From positions 248,001-312,000 of the forward strand of contig NZ_JAEMHM010000004.1 of NCBI RefSeq assembly GCF_016458275.1: a DNA stretch of 64,000 nucleotides. Reading direction: 5' to 3'. The first letter of the stretch is position 1. Every line of letters begins with the position of its first letter. The position numbers and the translations under genes are program-made. The stretch comes from Geomesophilobacter sediminis. Its GTDB lineage: Bacteria > Desulfobacterota > Desulfuromonadia > Geobacterales > Geobacteraceae. Positions 17,837 through 27,592 of this stretch are shown one piece after another. The notes under the pieces are model-generated. The model was not told where the DNA came from, searched no databases, and was given only the letters and a program-made list of their open reading frames with translations.

Positions 17837-19021
17837 CTACTGAATGTTTGGCGAATCGGCTTTCTCTTTTTCGCCGACCAGGGCGTTGCCGGTCAGGACG
17901 TAGTAATCGAGATATCCCCAGGCTACCTTGCTTTCACGGGCGGCAAGGTAACGGTCCAGCGGCGGTACCACCGTCAAGGGGTACTCTTGGATCCTCTTCC
18001 CGTCGAAGACGGCGAGGCTTGCCTCGGCCGTGTCGCGCTCCGGCACCAGCTCCAGGGCCCACATCTTGGGCTCACTCGGCGTGAAGCGGAGAAAATGGGC
18101 CCCGCGCAGGAGGAACAAAGGCACCACGTTCTCCTCGATCCGCACCGTCACCGTGACGCTGGTCCCATCCGATAGTGCTACTGCGGGCTCCTGCCGGAAC
18201 ATCCCGCCGGAATCCACCCGGAAGAGAGTCGCCAGGGCCGCAGCGTCGTCGAACGAGGTGAGTTGGCGAAAGGCGTCCAGGACCCCGGGCAGCCGCTGCA
18301 GCGGTGCATCCTTGGGGGGAAGCCGGTTGCCGGTCTCGATGGAGGTCGCAGCGCCCCCCCCTCCGTTACCTGGCTTAGCGCCGGAAGGTACAATCACTTC
18401 GGCATCGCGCCCGCTTCCTCCTCCCGAACCGCCTCCACCGCCTCCACCGCCTCCACCGCCGCCGCTACCGCCGCTTCCCTGCCCCGAGGGAGCCGTATCG
18501 TTTTTCGCCGCATCCTGGTTGGGGTCCTTTTCCGGCTGGGTCCTGCGGTCGTACAGGGTCACCTTGAGCGGTTCGTACTTGCCGTCGCCCCGGGTCACGT
18601 TGAGGCTCACCGCAAGCACCTTTCCCAGGTCGTCCCCGGTCTGGTCGAAGGTGATCTGGAGCAGATTCCCCTGGAAATTTTGCGCCCGGACCGACGATTC
18701 GGTGACGGTGATCGATCCGGGGTTGGACGTATCCACGTTGAGCGGCCCCTTGCGCAGGACCGGAGTGGCGGAGACCCGAGGGTTGGCAAGCTTGTCGGAT
18801 TCGTAGCTCACCGAGATGTTCCAGGCCCTGACGTCGTTCACCGCAATGGCGGTAACGGAAAAAACGTTGGGCCCGATGAAGGTGCCGATGGCCGAGCCGC
18901 CGCCGGCATGGGCGGTGGTTGCGGCAAGGAGTATCAGCAACGAGCCGAGGAGGGTCTGCCTCAAGGCCCGATGCCCGGCGCGATAAGGGCAGTCACTGCG
19001 GTGCGGTCCAACCTTACTCAT
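17837..19021 (-). CDS. Gly-rich secreted protein coupled to the exosortase
   Basis: 394-aa exported protein starting at ATG 19019-19021, a start that overlaps the end of the exosortase gene by 8 nt and implies translational coupling. After the signal peptide (about 20-45) comes an Ig-like or cohesin-like beta domain (about 46-170, GTFIGPNVFSVTAIAVNDV onward). Next is a low-complexity linker of about 12 consecutive Gly, encoded by a CCACCG-type repeat. The C-terminal domain (about 230-390) ends with VAWGYLDYYVLTG. It has no PEP-CTERM tail. Coupling to an exosortase suggests it works in that sorting system, as a substrate-recognition or scaffold factor, but I do not recognise the C-terminal domain. 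The Gly-codon repeat at about 18430-18475 is prone to length change. Confidence 0.7.
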   Translation of the reverse strand: MSKVGPHRSDCPYRAGHRALRQTLLGSLLILLAATTAHAGGGSAIGTFIGPNVFSVTAIAVNDVRAWNISVSYESDKLANPRVSATPVLRKGPLNVDTSNPGSITVTESSVRAQNFQGNLLQITFDQTGDDLGKVLAVSLNVTRGDGKYEPLKVTLYDRRTQPEKDPNQDAAKNDTAPSGQGSGGSGGGGGGGGGGGGSGGGSGRDAEVIVPSGAKPGNGGGGAATSIETGNRLPPKDAPLQRLPGVLDAFRQLTSFDDAAALATLFRVDSGGMFRQEPAVALSDGTSVTVTVRIEENVVPLFLLRGAHFLRFTPSEPKMWALELVPERDTAEASLAVFDGKRIQEYPLTVVPPLDRYLAARESKVAWGYLDYYVLTGNALVGEKEKADSPNIQ

Positions 19022-20033
19022 GATCCGTAACTCCTTCATCCGGCTGAGTCTCAGGCCGCTTTACGGTCGCGGCCAGCCACACCAGCACCGGCAGCAGGTA
19101 CTCTCCCACGATGGAAAGCGGTTGGGTGAACTGGAAGGCCGGAGCCCAATCGAAGCCGCTCAGCAATACGTTGCCGACCCGGAACAACAGATGCCCGGCG
19201 CAAAGGAAACAGGTCCCGACGACGAGCCACCCAGCCTTGCGAAGCCCCGTGATGCACCGGTCCGCCAGGATCAGGGAGTAAAGGAGCACCAGGTTGAAGG
19301 TCTGGTAATAGGCCGGGTGCTGGTAAGAGAAGGCGATCCGGTACCCGGCCAGGGAAAAGAGTCCGGCAACCAGCCGATCGAGCAGGCGGACATACTCCGT
19401 GTTCAACAGATACCAGCCGGCAAAAAGGTAACTCCCCGAGACCAGTGCCCGGAAGGGAAAGGAAAGATCACCCCCGGCCGCATCGAGCGCCCAGCGTCGC
19501 CAGGCCAGGGCCGCCGCGACCACCAGGAGGATCATCACCACCTGTCCCAAAAAAACGTGCAGGAACGTGAACAGGGACGGCCGGTAAGCGCCGACCAGGG
19601 CGACGGCCGCGATGCGCAGGAGGTTCGCGATGGTGAGAAAGCCGGCCCCGCCCAGCAGGCCGGCCAGCCGATGCCGCCACGAGGCGGGGACCGAGAGGAC
19701 ATAGGCCCCGAAAAGGATGAGACCGTATACCGAGGTGCATTCCCGAATTACCTGCACCGGAAAGCCCCCTACCGTGATCACGGTCCCCGCAACCCGGGTC
19801 GGTTCCCAGGGGGACAGGACCGCACCGACCGCCGCGGCGGTCCAACGATCGACCGGTTCCCAAAGCGCTTCGGGTCCGATGCTGCCGATCAAAAGCCCGA
19901 AGGTGGCGAGCAGCAGAAAGGTGAGACAGTGCCGGGTCGGGCCGGCTGAAGGCTCTGGTACAGGCAGGGTCATGGTCGGGTCCGGCTCTCCGTTGGCAAC
20001 GGCCTCTCTTTCCATACCACCCCGAGGTGACAT
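19014..20033 (-). CDS. Exosortase/archaeosortase family membrane transpeptidase
   Basis: 339-aa polytopic membrane protein with the catalytic trio of the exosortase/archaeosortase family: Cys99 in RECTSVYG, Arg140 in ANLLRIAAV and His159 in FTFLHVFLGQ, each at the edge of a membrane helix. About eight helices are predicted. It should cut C-terminal sorting tails, and this window holds five candidate substrates (14377, 16767, 21407, 27593, 28767). The start is uncertain: ATG 20033 is listed; ATG 20015, with GGGGTGG upstream, or ATG 19973 are possible. The downstream Gly-rich gene overlaps its stop. I cannot assign a numbered exosortase subtype. Confidence 0.85.
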   Translation of the reverse strand: MSPRGGMEREAVANGEPDPTMTLPVPEPSAGPTRHCLTFLLLATFGLLIGSIGPEALWEPVDRWTAAAVGAVLSPWEPTRVAGTVITVGGFPVQVIRECTSVYGLILFGAYVLSVPASWRHRLAGLLGGAGFLTIANLLRIAAVALVGAYRPSLFTFLHVFLGQVVMILLVVAAALAWRRWALDAAGGDLSFPFRALVSGSYLFAGWYLLNTEYVRLLDRLVAGLFSLAGYRIAFSYQHPAYYQTFNLVLLYSLILADRCITGLRKAGWLVVGTCFLCAGHLLFRVGNVLLSGFDWAPAFQFTQPLSIVGEYLLPVLVWLAATVKRPETQPDEGVTDHE

Positions 20034-20208
20034 GCAGGTGACGCGGAAGCCAAGAGAGCGCTACGCCGGCCGCAACGCCATCGGCGGTCCCATGTCTTCA
20101 CCTTCTGTTCACCGGCGCGTCATCTGGCTGTCACACAATCCTGCTAGGGTGGCGTCCTTTGTAGGCCGGCGTCAAAAAGACCCGGCGGCACGATCCCGGG
20201 GGAATACC

Positions 20209-20634
20209 ATGAACAAACGTCTCGTCATCCTTGCCATCTGCCTCTGCCTCGCGGCCTGCGGCAGAAGCAACCACGGCCCCGCGCCGCAGGGTCTCTCCGA
20301 CTCCGGGAACTACCTCCTGGGGAGCGCCCGAAGCACCTCCTCTAGCGGGGCGGTCGTCTTCGCCGATTACACCGGGATGACCGGGCGGCTGTCGCTGTCG
20401 GGGGGGAACTGGAACAAGAGGATCATCTATCGGGGATTCAGCACAACCACCGGGGGAACCTTTACCTACCAGTCCCTCAACCCCACCATCGGGACCTTCC
20501 GGATGTACTCCTCCACCATGTCCGGAAAATTCGTTAACGGAGGGTACACGATCGGCGCCTCTTCCGCCCTGACCCTGCAGTACGACGCCGACTCAACCGG
20601 GGCGGCGCTCACCGAAAACTGGATCAAAAACTAA
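20209..20634 (+). CDS. Small hypothetical lipoprotein
   Basis: 141-aa protein with a lipoprotein signal peptide (MNKRLVILAICLCLAACG; lipobox LAAC). ATG 20209 follows GGGGG at short distance, and the longer open frame upstream has no signal peptide. The mature part is Ser/Thr/Gly-rich beta sequence (SGGNWNKRIIYRGFSTTTGG) with no recognised domain. It is divergent from the exosortase gene, so the two may share an intergenic control region. Confidence 0.7.
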   Translation: MNKRLVILAICLCLAACGRSNHGPAPQGLSDSGNYLLGSARSTSSSGAVVFADYTGMTGRLSLSGGNWNKRIIYRGFSTTTGGTFTYQSLNPTIGTFRMYSSTMSGKFVNGGYTIGASSALTLQYDADSTGAALTENWIKN

Positions 20635-20815
20635 GGGCCGAAGCGCCCGCGACGGGCAAGCAGGCCCTTCCCCTTCATGGGTGCGGTGCGGAGGCAGGCG
20701 AGGGCGCCTAAATTAAAAAAGCGACTCCGTCGTCAAAACCACAGATCCCCACGGGGGCAAGGCCAGACGACGGCCGAACCGTAACTTCGTCACCAACTGA
20801 TACTCAGGAGCGCGC

Positions 20816-21250
20816 ATGCAGAAGACCAAGGTTCTTTTCATTTGTATGCACAACAGTGCCCGCAGCCAGATGGCTGAAGCATTTCTAAACGCCATTGCCG
20901 GAGACAGGTTCGAGTCGCACAGCGCAGGGCTGCTTGCCGGGGAGCTCAACCCGTTTGCGGTGCGGGTGATGGCCGAGGTCGGAATTGATATCTCCCATCA
21001 CAAATCAAAGGATGTCCAGCATTACCTGAACACGGAAAAGAAGTCCTTCGACTACTGCATCACCGTGTGCGACCATGCCAGTTTTTCGGCCCGGTGCCCG
21101 GTCTATCCCGGCCGAAATATCAGGATACATTGGGGGATACCCGATCCCTCCGCACTTGTGGGTTCCGAGGAGGAAAAACTCGCCGGAACCAGAGCGATCA
21201 GGGACGAGATCAAGGCAAAAATGGAGGAGTGGATCGGTACTCTTCCGTGA
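20816..21250 (+). CDS. arsC: Thioredoxin-type arsenate reductase (LMW phosphatase fold)
   Basis: 144-aa cytosolic enzyme of the ArsC/low-molecular-weight phosphatase fold. The P-loop Cys10-x5-Arg16 (CMHNSAR) is complete, and the later redox cysteines typical of the thioredoxin-coupled arsenate reductases are present (Cys85 in ITVCDHA, Cys94 in SARCPVYPG). The phosphatase Asp-Pro loop appears in WGIPDPSA. It should reduce arsenate to arsenite using the Cys10/Cys85/Cys94 relay. No arsB, acr3 or arsR lies beside it, so it is an orphan copy. A role as a protein tyrosine phosphatase is less likely because the extra cysteines are kept. Confidence 0.88.
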   Translation: MQKTKVLFICMHNSARSQMAEAFLNAIAGDRFESHSAGLLAGELNPFAVRVMAEVGIDISHHKSKDVQHYLNTEKKSFDYCITVCDHASFSARCPVYPGRNIRIHWGIPDPSALVGSEEEKLAGTRAIRDEIKAKMEEWIGTLP

Positions 21251-21406
21251 TCGGTTGACTTGTTCCGACCTCGTCCGCGTCCATTCCCATCTCGTTTTAC
21301 ACATTTCACGACCCTGCAGTCGCATTGTTACATCAGGCTGCTAACGTGGCAGGCGTCAATTCTCACCCGGCCCCCTTACGTGTCACCCCGAAGGGAAAAC
21401 GCTGCC

Positions 21407-24067
21407 ATGTTTAAGACCTCTCAACTCGCCGTAGCGGCCTTGATCTGCCTGGGTCTGGTCGTCGCCCCTGCCTTTGCCGGCGGTGACCGGATCATCAACG
21501 ACCGCGACACCGTCATCCTGCACGGCAACGTCCATCCGCAGGCCCGCCCGGAAAACGATGCCGGCCCCGCCGACCCTGCTCTCCCGATGGAGCGGATGAT
21601 CCTCACCCTGCGCCTCCCCCCCGACCGGCAAAGCGAGCTGGATAAGTTCCTCGCCCGGCAGCAGGATCCCGCATCCCCCGATTTCCACCGCTGGCTCGCC
21701 CCCGAGGAGTTCCGCGCCCGGTTCGCGCCGGACCCGGCCGACGTAGCGTCGGCGGAAAGGTGGCTCGCCGGGCAAGGCTTCGTCATCGACGAGATCGGCA
21801 AGGGGGGGACCTGGATCAACTTCTCCGGCCCGGTGGCCGCCGTCGAACGTGCCTTCCACACCCGGATCCGCCGCTACCGTGACGGTGCCGGGATTCGGCA
21901 GGGCAACGCCGACGAGCCGTCCATTCCGGCGGGACTCGCCGATCTCGTCGCGGGAATCGTCTCGCTGCACAATTTCCCGCGCCGGCCGATGCATACCAAT
22001 CTCCGCACCGCCCCGCAAGGAAGTCCCCTCCCCGCCTTCACCAGCGGCTCCACCCACTACCTCGCCCCCGCCGACTTCGCCACCATCTACAACGTCAACC
22101 CGCTTTACGCCAAGGGGCTCAGCGGCACCGGGCAAAGCATCGCCATCGTCGGCCGCACCCATCCCCCCGCCAGCAACTGGAGCACCTTCCGCGCCACGAT
22201 GGGCCTTCCCGCCAACCCTCCGGTCGTCGTGGTCAACGGGGCCGATCCGGGGGATTTGGGGGGCGGAGAGGACAACGAAGCCGACCTCGACGTCGAATGG
22301 TCCGGCGCGGTGGCCCGGGACGCCACCATCCTCTTCGTCACCTCGAAGTCCACCACGACCACCGATGGGGTCGACCTCTCCGCCCAGTACATCGTCAACA
22401 ACAACCTCGCCCCGGTCATGAGCACCAGCTTCGGACAGTGCGAGGCGCAGCTCGGGCGCACGGAACGGACCTTCTACAACAACCTGTGGCAGCAGGCGGC
22501 GGCCCAGGGCATCACCTCGTTCGTCTCCTCGGGTGACGCCGGCGCCGCCGGGTGCAACGCCGGCAGCGACAGCACCGGATCGGGGTCCGCGGTGAACGGG
22601 CTTGCCTCAACCCCGTACAACGTGGCGGTCGGGGGGACCCAGTTCAGCGAGGGGGTGGGCAGCTACTGGAGCGCCAATAACGGGACCGGTTACGGCTCCG
22701 CGCTCGGGTACATCCCCGAAGTCGCCTGGAACGAGAGCGGGAGCGTGTCGGGAGGGACCGGGCTCTGGTCGACCGGCGGCGGGGTCTCGGCTTACTTCGC
22801 GAAGCCCTCCTGGCAGAGCGCCCCCGGGGTCCCGGCCGACGGCAAAAGGGACGTCCCGGACGTCTCCCTCTCGGCGGCCGGGCACGACGGCTACCTGGTC
22901 CAGACCCAGAATGCCCTCTACGTCATCGGCGGGACCTCGGCCTCATCCCCGGCGTTTGCCGGGCTGATGGCGCTCGTGGTTCAGGGTACCGGACAGCGCC
23001 AGGGAAACCCCAACCAGCGGCTCTACCAACTGGCGGCGGCGCAGTTCAGCGGGACCGGAGTAGGCATCTTCCACGACACCACCTCGGGCAACAACTCGGT
23101 CCCGGGGGTTCCCGGCTATGCCAGCGCCGCCGGGTACGACCTCGCCACCGGGCTCGGATCGGTCGATGCGGCGCAACTGGTCACCAACTGGATCCCCGAC
23201 TTCGCCCTCGCGGCGGCCCCGGTCACCCTCACCATACCGCAACGCTCGTCGGCCACCACGACCGTTACCAGCACCGTCTACGGCAATTTCAACAGCGCCG
23301 TCGCCCTCTCCGCCACCTCCCTCCCCGCCGGCGTTACCGCGGGTTTTGCCCCCTCCTCCATCACCGCCCCCGGTGCCGGGAGCTCGCTCCTCACCCTTTC
23401 GGTCGCCGCCACCACCGTGCCGGGCAGCTACCAGGTACTGCTGACCGGCTCCGGCGGCGCCAACACGCACACGATCCCGGTCAGCATCACCGTGGTGCCG
23501 GTGTACGACCTCACCGCCTCGGTGGCGGGTAATACCGGGGGGACCATCGCCCCGGCAAGCGTAGCGGTGGCCGCCGGCGGCAGTGCTTCCTTCACCGTCA
23601 CCCCCGCCGCCGGATACGCCCTGGCCACGCTCACCGACAACGGGACCGACGTCACCGGTGCGGTGAGCGGCGGAGTCTATACCGTTTCCGGCGTGGCGGG
23701 ACCGCACAGCATCGTCGCCGGTTTCACCCCGATCGTCTTTCCGGTGCAGGTCTCGGTCACCGGGGGCGGTTCGGTGACCCCCACCGCGGCCACGGTCAGC
23801 TACGGCGGCAGCATCACCTTCACCCTCACCCCCGCCGAGGGATTCCGGATTGCCGGGGTGACCGACAACGGAGTCGCGGTCAACTGGACCGAGAGCCCTC
23901 CCGGCGCCTTCAGCTACCGGATCGACAACGTTACCGCCCCCCACGACGTAGCCGTGACTTTCCAGGCCATCCCGGCGGTGCCGGCCCTCCCCCCGCACGC
24001 CGTTTCGCTCCTTCTGGTCGCCGCCGTTTTGGGCGCGTGCTCCCTGCGCCGCAAGACGAAACCGTGA
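21407..24067 (+). CDS. Secreted S53 (sedolisin) peptidase with a sorting tail
   Basis: 886-aa exported serine-carboxyl peptidase. It starts at ATG 21407 with a signal peptide ending near PAFAGGD. An activation pro-domain follows (about 30-190; LARQQDPASPDFHRWL, then FSGPVAAVERAFHT). The catalytic domain (about 220-590) has Glu and Asp in EADLD, the oxyanion Asp in SSGDAGAAG and the nucleophile in GGTSASSPAFAG. After it come three Ig-like/bacterial repeat domains. The C-terminus is a PEP-CTERM-like tail: VPALPPH, a hydrophobic helix, then LRRKTKP. Sedolisins are usually active at acid pH. The tail would anchor the protease at the surface through the local exosortase, which is an inference. Confidence 0.9.
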   Translation: MFKTSQLAVAALICLGLVVAPAFAGGDRIINDRDTVILHGNVHPQARPENDAGPADPALPMERMILTLRLPPDRQSELDKFLARQQDPASPDFHRWLAPEEFRARFAPDPADVASAERWLAGQGFVIDEIGKGGTWINFSGPVAAVERAFHTRIRRYRDGAGIRQGNADEPSIPAGLADLVAGIVSLHNFPRRPMHTNLRTAPQGSPLPAFTSGSTHYLAPADFATIYNVNPLYAKGLSGTGQSIAIVGRTHPPASNWSTFRATMGLPANPPVVVVNGADPGDLGGGEDNEADLDVEWSGAVARDATILFVTSKSTTTTDGVDLSAQYIVNNNLAPVMSTSFGQCEAQLGRTERTFYNNLWQQAAAQGITSFVSSGDAGAAGCNAGSDSTGSGSAVNGLASTPYNVAVGGTQFSEGVGSYWSANNGTGYGSALGYIPEVAWNESGSVSGGTGLWSTGGGVSAYFAKPSWQSAPGVPADGKRDVPDVSLSAAGHDGYLVQTQNALYVIGGTSASSPAFAGLMALVVQGTGQRQGNPNQRLYQLAAAQFSGTGVGIFHDTTSGNNSVPGVPGYASAAGYDLATGLGSVDAAQLVTNWIPDFALAAAPVTLTIPQRSSATTTVTSTVYGNFNSAVALSATSLPAGVTAGFAPSSITAPGAGSSLLTLSVAATTVPGSYQVLLTGSGGANTHTIPVSITVVPVYDLTASVAGNTGGTIAPASVAVAAGGSASFTVTPAAGYALATLTDNGTDVTGAVSGGVYTVSGVAGPHSIVAGFTPIVFPVQVSVTGGGSVTPTAATVSYGGSITFTLTPAEGFRIAGVTDNGVAVNWTESPPGAFSYRIDNVTAPHDVAVTFQAIPAVPALPPHAVSLLLVAAVLGACSLRRKTKP

Positions 24068-24474
24068 CCGCCCCGGGTGCCCGATGGGTGTGGAAAAAAG
24101 CAGCCTCCCCGCGGTAACGGCTTTCTCTGCTGAAGCGAAACCCTATATTTCATTCGCGCTACAATTCCCCGGCCGTTCCCATGTGCAACGGCTGCACAAC
24201 GGCCAGCGGTTGAACAGAGGGGAAGCAACGTCGAACCTGACGGCCATTACAGGTTTCGAGATCTTACCATTGCTTTTTCATTGGCAGCAATATTGCTTAT
24301 TAAAAGGCAGCATGATGGAACTATAACAATATGTTTCCAATGTATTACAGGGCCACTTTCATACTGTAACAATGCCACAACAAAACGTTCACCTTTATGT
24401 AACACAGCCTTCCGATAAGGTAGCATCCCGTGCCGCACCTAACCAAGCCCACCCCTCCTTGGGCGGAGGTTCCA
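24068..24474. other. AT-rich intergenic region upstream of the GGDEF/EAL gene
   Basis: About 400 nt without a supported gene, clearly richer in A+T than its flanks between about 24240 and 24400. It probably holds the promoter of the gene at 24475. A hairpin (GCCCA paired with TGGGC) lies immediately 5' of the GGAGG ribosome-binding site at about 24449-24468 and could mask it. Confidence 0.5.
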
Positions 24475-27423
24475 ATGCCCCACCTTAAACCGATCTATCG
24501 CATTTCTCCGGTTACCATTACCGCCGCTTCCGGCGCCGCGGCGGCGCTCTGCCTGGCCGGCTTCGAAGCGGTGGGATGGCGCCTGCACGACCGGCTTCCC
24601 CTGCCTCTCTTCGAGGCAGCCGGGACCGCGGCCGGCCTCGCCCTGGTCCTGGGGGCACTACTCGTCCCCTTCGCCAGGCGGATCTTCCGCCAGGCGGCCG
24701 GCGCGGGCGACGCCCTCCTTAAGGCGTTCAACGTCTCCTCGGACGCGATCTGCATCTGCCGTCTCGATGACGGCGCGATCCTGAAGATCAACAGCACCTT
24801 TGCCGACCTCACCGGTTACGCCGAGGAGGAAGTGGTGTCCCGGCCGGTTGGACGGCTGGAACTGTGGCGCAGCCGGGGACAATTTCTGGTGCTCGCGCGT
24901 CGGGTCGAGCGGGAAGGAGAAGTGCGGGACTTCGAAACCGCCTTCATCCGTCGGGACGGGACCCCGGTCCCGGCCCTGATTACCGCGAGCGTCATTTCCT
25001 TCCGGGGGGAGCGCTGCATCCTCGCCGTCACCCGGGACGTCTCCGCCCTGACCACGGCCCGGGAGACCATCGAAAAGCTCTCCCAGTACGACACGGAGAG
25101 CGGGCTGCCCAACCAGAACCTCCTTTTGGACCGCCTGAACCAGATCATCTCCCTCAACAGCCGTGTCAACCGCTCTACCGCCGTCATCTACGTCGGGATC
25201 GACGGCTTCAAGGGGATCGTCGACGCACTCGGACTCACCGGCAGCAACGACCTGGTACGGGACCTCGCCCGCCGGCTCAACGCCGCGTTGCGCAGGACCG
25301 ACACCGCGGCGCGGCTGCACCGCGACGAGTTCGCCATCGTGTTGGGGGGAGAGCTGCAGGAGAACGACCTCGCCCCGGTGCTGGCCAAGCTCGCCGGCGT
25401 CTTCGCCCGCCCGATCAAGGTCCGGTCGGTGGAGATCAACGTCACCGCCAGTTTCGGCATCGCCTGCTACCCTGCCGACGGCTGCACCGCCGAGCTTTTG
25501 CTGCAGCACTCCCACATGGCGATGAACCAGGCCCGCGAGGCCGGCATCCGCTTCCGGTATTTCTCCGCCTCCATGAACGTGAAGGCGGCCGAGCGGCTGC
25601 GCATCGAGTCCGGGATGCTGCGCAGCATCGAGGACGGGGAGTTTTTCCTTTGCTACCAGCCGAAGTTCGCCAATAACGGCCAGGACATCACCGGCATGGA
25701 AGCGCTGGTGCGCTGGGGCCGCAACGGCGAGGTGATCCCCCCGGACCGCTTCATCCCGATCGCCGAAGAAAACGGCCTCATCGTGCCCCTGGGAGAATGG
25801 ATTCTGACCGAGGCGTGCCGGCAGAACCGGCGCTGGCAGGAGGACGGGTTTGCGCCGCTCCAGGTGTCGGTGAACATCTCCCCCCGGCAGCTTTTGCAAC
25901 ATGACTTCCCCGACCGGGTCGAGGCGATCCTGGCGCAGACCGGGCTCCCCCCCGCCCTGCTTGAGCTGGAGATCACGGAAAGCGCCATCATGGGGAGTTC
26001 CGACGACATCGTGCTCAAACTGTTGCGCCTGAAGGAGCACGGCATCGCCATCTCCATCGACGACTTCGGCACCGGCTACTCCTCGCTGGCCTACCTCAAG
26101 AACCTTCCGGTCGACAAGATCAAGATCGACCGCTCCTTCGTCATGGACATCGTCAGCGACCCCGACGATGCCGCCATCGTCGACGCGGTGATCTCGATCG
26201 CGCGGGCGCTCAACCTCGGCGTGATCGCCGAAGGGGTGGAAAGCCGGGGCCAACTCGATTTCCTGGTGGGGAGAAACTGCACGGAGTTCCAGGGATTCTA
26301 CTTTTCCCGTCCGCTCCCCAAGGAGGAGTTCGCCGACCTGCTCCGCTCCCGCGGGATGCAGGAGCGTGGCCCGGTCGCCGCGGCCCCCCGGCGCCCCGAG
26401 GCGCCTCCCGTCCTCCCGTCGCGGCGAAGCGTGGTCCCCGCCCCGCTGACCGTGGTGGAATACATGGTCGAGGTGACCCACCTGATCAAGCCGGTCGCCC
26501 CCCTGGACCGGATCATCAACGTCCTGAGCCGGTTCCAGCTCGCTCCCGATCTCCGGGTGCTCCCCGTGGTGGAGGGGGAGGAGATCGTCGGGGTGGTGAA
26601 CCGCTCTACTTTCCTGGAGGAGCACATCATCGGCCGGTACGGGTTCGCGGCCCACATCAACCATGCCAAGAAGATCCGTGAACTGATGGAGCCGGTGGCA
26701 CTGACCTTCGAGAGCACCACCCGCATCGAAGACGCCGCCGCATCGCTCAACTCGCGGATCGGCACCCTGCGCCTGGATAACATCTGCATCACCCGCAACG
26801 GGGCCTACGTGGGGATGATGGACGTGGACCGCTTCCTGAAGGCGATGACCGATCTCCAACTGGTCCTCGCCAAGGGGGCCAACCCGCTGACCGGGCTCCC
26901 CGGGAACACGAGCATCGAGCGGACCATCGCGGAGCGCCTGAATTCGGAAATCCCCTTCGACATCGCCTACCTGGACCTGGACAACTTCAAGCCCTTCAAC
27001 GACCATTATGGCTTTCAAAAGGGGGACGAGATCATCAGGAAGGTCGCCGAAATCATGACCGCGGTCGCCGCAGGTGCCCCGGAGGCCAACGCTTTCTGCG
27101 GGCACATCGGCGGGGACGATTTCATCCTGATCACCGATGCCGATCAGGCCGAGCGCCTGGCGGAATCCATCGTGGCGGCCTTTGACGGGGAAGGGCTCTT
27201 TTTCCACGGCGCGCGGGACTTCGCGGTGGGGTTCTATCGGGCGGTCAACCGCAAGGGGGAGCCGGAGACCTTCCCGCTCATCTCCATCTCGGTCGGCATC
27301 GTCAACACCGCCCGCTCCCAGGTGAACTCCTACGCCAAGCTCGCCTCCCTCTCGACCGAAGTGAAGAAGGCGGCGAAGAAGACCCGCGGCAGCGCCATCG
27401 TGATTGACGGGATCGCTGCGTAG
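24475..27423 (+). CDS. PAS-GGDEF-EAL-CBS-GGDEF cyclic-di-GMP protein
   Basis: 982-aa regulator, started at ATG 24475 because GGAGG sits just upstream. Two membrane helices (about 10-80) precede a PAS domain (about 85-205). A degenerate GGDEF follows (LHRDEF instead of GGDEF). The EAL domain (about 385-640) keeps the residues needed for phosphodiesterase activity: MEALVRW, EITES, IDDFGTGYSSL, KIKIDRSFV and IAEGVES. A CBS pair comes next (about 670-790), then a second GGDEF domain with GGDDF (HIGGDDFILIT). It should hydrolyse c-di-GMP, with CBS/PAS control. Whether the terminal GGDDF domain makes c-di-GMP or only binds nucleotide is open. It adjoins the surface-protein genes and may regulate attachment. 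Confidence 0.92.
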   Translation: MPHLKPIYRISPVTITAASGAAAALCLAGFEAVGWRLHDRLPLPLFEAAGTAAGLALVLGALLVPFARRIFRQAAGAGDALLKAFNVSSDAICICRLDDGAILKINSTFADLTGYAEEEVVSRPVGRLELWRSRGQFLVLARRVEREGEVRDFETAFIRRDGTPVPALITASVISFRGERCILAVTRDVSALTTARETIEKLSQYDTESGLPNQNLLLDRLNQIISLNSRVNRSTAVIYVGIDGFKGIVDALGLTGSNDLVRDLARRLNAALRRTDTAARLHRDEFAIVLGGELQENDLAPVLAKLAGVFARPIKVRSVEINVTASFGIACYPADGCTAELLLQHSHMAMNQAREAGIRFRYFSASMNVKAAERLRIESGMLRSIEDGEFFLCYQPKFANNGQDITGMEALVRWGRNGEVIPPDRFIPIAEENGLIVPLGEWILTEACRQNRRWQEDGFAPLQVSVNISPRQLLQHDFPDRVEAILAQTGLPPALLELEITESAIMGSSDDIVLKLLRLKEHGIAISIDDFGTGYSSLAYLKNLPVDKIKIDRSFVMDIVSDPDDAAIVDAVISIARALNLGVIAEGVESRGQLDFLVGRNCTEFQGFYFSRPLPKEEFADLLRSRGMQERGPVAAAPRRPEAPPVLPSRRSVVPAPLTVVEYMVEVTHLIKPVAPLDRIINVLSRFQLAPDLRVLPVVEGEEIVGVVNRSTFLEEHIIGRYGFAAHINHAKKIRELMEPVALTFESTTRIEDAAASLNSRIGTLRLDNICITRNGAYVGMMDVDRFLKAMTDLQLVLAKGANPLTGLPGNTSIERTIAERLNSEIPFDIAYLDLDNFKPFNDHYGFQKGDEIIRKVAEIMTAVAAGAPEANAFCGHIGGDDFILITDADQAERLAESIVAAFDGEGLFFHGARDFAVGFYRAVNRKGEPETFPLISISVGIVNTARSQVNSYAKLASLSTEVKKAAKKTRGSAIVIDGIAA

Positions 27424-27426
27424 GTC

Positions 27427-27476
27427 GGGGATCGGGGATCGGGGATCGGGGATCGGGGATCGGGGATCGGGGATCG
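27427..27476 (+). repeat. Tandem heptamer GGGGATC, about 7 copies
   Basis: Seven perfect 7-bp units start 4 nt after the stop codon of the GGDEF/EAL gene. The unit length is not a multiple of three, but the array is outside a coding region, so slippage would change spacing only. A second heptamer array with a different unit lies at 44233. Confidence 0.95.
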
Positions 27477-27510
27477 GAAGGCTGGCACGGCCGGGCAGAA
27501 ATGACAACAA

Positions 27511-27547
27511 AAAAGGGCTTTCCCTCCCAGGAAGCCCTTTCTTTGTT
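27511..27547. terminator. Bidirectional terminator between convergent genes
   Basis: AAAGGGCTT and AAGCCCTTT pair with a CC/GG extension and are flanked by A-rich and T-rich tracts. It serves the GGDEF/EAL gene (plus) and the PEP-CTERM gene (minus). Confidence 0.88.
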
Positions 27548-27592
27548 TACCTGCACCAGCCCTTATCGAGCCCTAGCTCCAGCGGCATTTTG

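Noticed and set aside
18426-18480. Gly-codon repeat as a frameshift
   Set aside because: The frame runs on cleanly on both sides into a consistent C-terminal domain.
24658-27510. Minus-strand open frame of 950 codons opposite the GGDEF/EAL gene
   Set aside because: Antisense shadow of a gene with clear domains; its N-terminus is a translation of the heptamer repeat.
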